Shown piece after piece: positions 63,867 through 64,000 of a stretch of 64,000 nt of DNA (its first letter is position 1; each line of letters opens with the position of its first letter). The notes under the pieces were generated by a model. It had not been told where the DNA came from. It saw nothing but the letters and a program-made list of their open reading frames with translations, and made no database searches. Made by a program: the position numbers and the translations under genes. The stretch is from the NCBI RefSeq assembly GCF_014203855.1, contig NZ_JACHJV010000003.1, positions 186,001-250,000 on the forward strand, written 5' to 3'. This stretch comes from Kitasatospora kifunensis. Lineage in GTDB: Bacteria > Actinomycetota > Actinomycetes > Streptomycetales > Streptomycetaceae.

Positions 63867-64000
63867 GTGGCGTATGTCCTTGAGGATTGGGAGCAGCACT
63901 ACGCCGACGGCCGGGGGTTTCGGCCGCTTGGCGACTGCGAGCGGGCACTCCTCGCCGAGCACACCCCCGCGCCCGAGGGCGGCGGGCGAGCGCTCGACGT
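63867..64000 (+). CDS. SAM-dependent methyltransferase (5' part only)
   Basis: Starts at GTG 63867, after GAGGAGCAGC. YVLEDWEQHYADGRGFRPLG and APEGGGRALDV lead into the SAM-binding motif, which lies beyond the edge. 36 nt from the fusion gene, same strand, so it probably belongs to the operon. Confidence 0.7.
   Translation, partial: MAYVLEDWEQHYADGRGFRPLGDCERALLAEHTPAPEGGGRALD

Overview
The window is high-GC (about 70%) actinobacterial DNA. Gene style, GTG/TTG starts with GTGA or ATGA stop-start overlaps, the many TetR-type regulators, a SpoIIE-type phosphatase, a HelD-type RNA polymerase factor, polyketide synthase remnants and the actinobacterial insertion sequences all point to Streptomyces or Kitasatospora. 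The mix of small regulator/oxidoreductase pairs, resistance-type enzymes, IS debris and about 25 broken genes suggests an accessory region such as a chromosome arm. No rRNA, tRNA or CRISPR array was seen.

1-15 kb holds a series of regulator plus redox-enzyme modules. Two TetX-like flavoprotein monooxygenases each face a divergent TetR (831-2657 and 4268-6198). They are followed by a MOSC/ferredoxin-reductase/2Fe-2S fusion, an SRPBCC-ArsR operon, an Asp-nucleophile alpha/beta hydrolase, a TetR/SDR pair with three copies of a shared operator, a TetR gene killed by several mutations, a glycoside-hydrolase-like protein and an HxlR regulator. 15-25 kb carries a HelD/HelR-like ATPase, a heme-binding (GlcG/HbpS) and NIPSNAP pair, a zinc-less MDR reductase whose promoter has nearly the same palindrome as the HxlR gene, an aromatic hydroxylase and a PAS-GAF-PP2C-HATPase sensor phosphatase.

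25-36 kb is scrambled: fused transposase remnants, an unusual protein made of two 90-residue near-identical repeats, serine-recombinase and resolvase pieces (the latter with a res-like site), and a decapitated type I PKS module (DH fragment-KR-ACP). The PKS is followed by a polytopic membrane protein and a polyether-epoxidase-like flavoprotein, so this looks like the end of a decayed polyketide locus. At 36-37.4 kb a small operon (HTH/DUF3887-like, PH-like and membrane proteins) sits behind a 17-bp direct repeat. At 37.9-39.4 kb a 32-codon gene rich in Tyr/Trp/His precedes a cytochrome P450, with a hairpin between them: a candidate P450-modified RiPP locus.

39.5-55 kb has an acetyltransferase, two blue-copper-like proteins, an AfsR-like NB-ARC/TPR regulator broken by a stop and frameshifts, two tandem secreted four-cysteine proteins, an SDR/TetR pair, a broken macrolide glycosyltransferase next to an intact Vat/CatB-type acetyltransferase, two mycothiol/DinB-type transferases (the second in the next block), a luciferase-like oxidoreductase and a secreted protein.

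55-64 kb starts with a complete IS5-family element and IS/Nudix debris. A DinB-type gene there is bracketed by a 112-bp inverted repeat made of IS ends. The window ends in a nucleotide-handling operon: Nudix, P-loop kinase, decayed Nudix, MazG-like, a HIT-Nudix-phosphotransferase triple fusion and the start of a methyltransferase. A fragment of the fusion's Nudix domain is duplicated 6 kb upstream.
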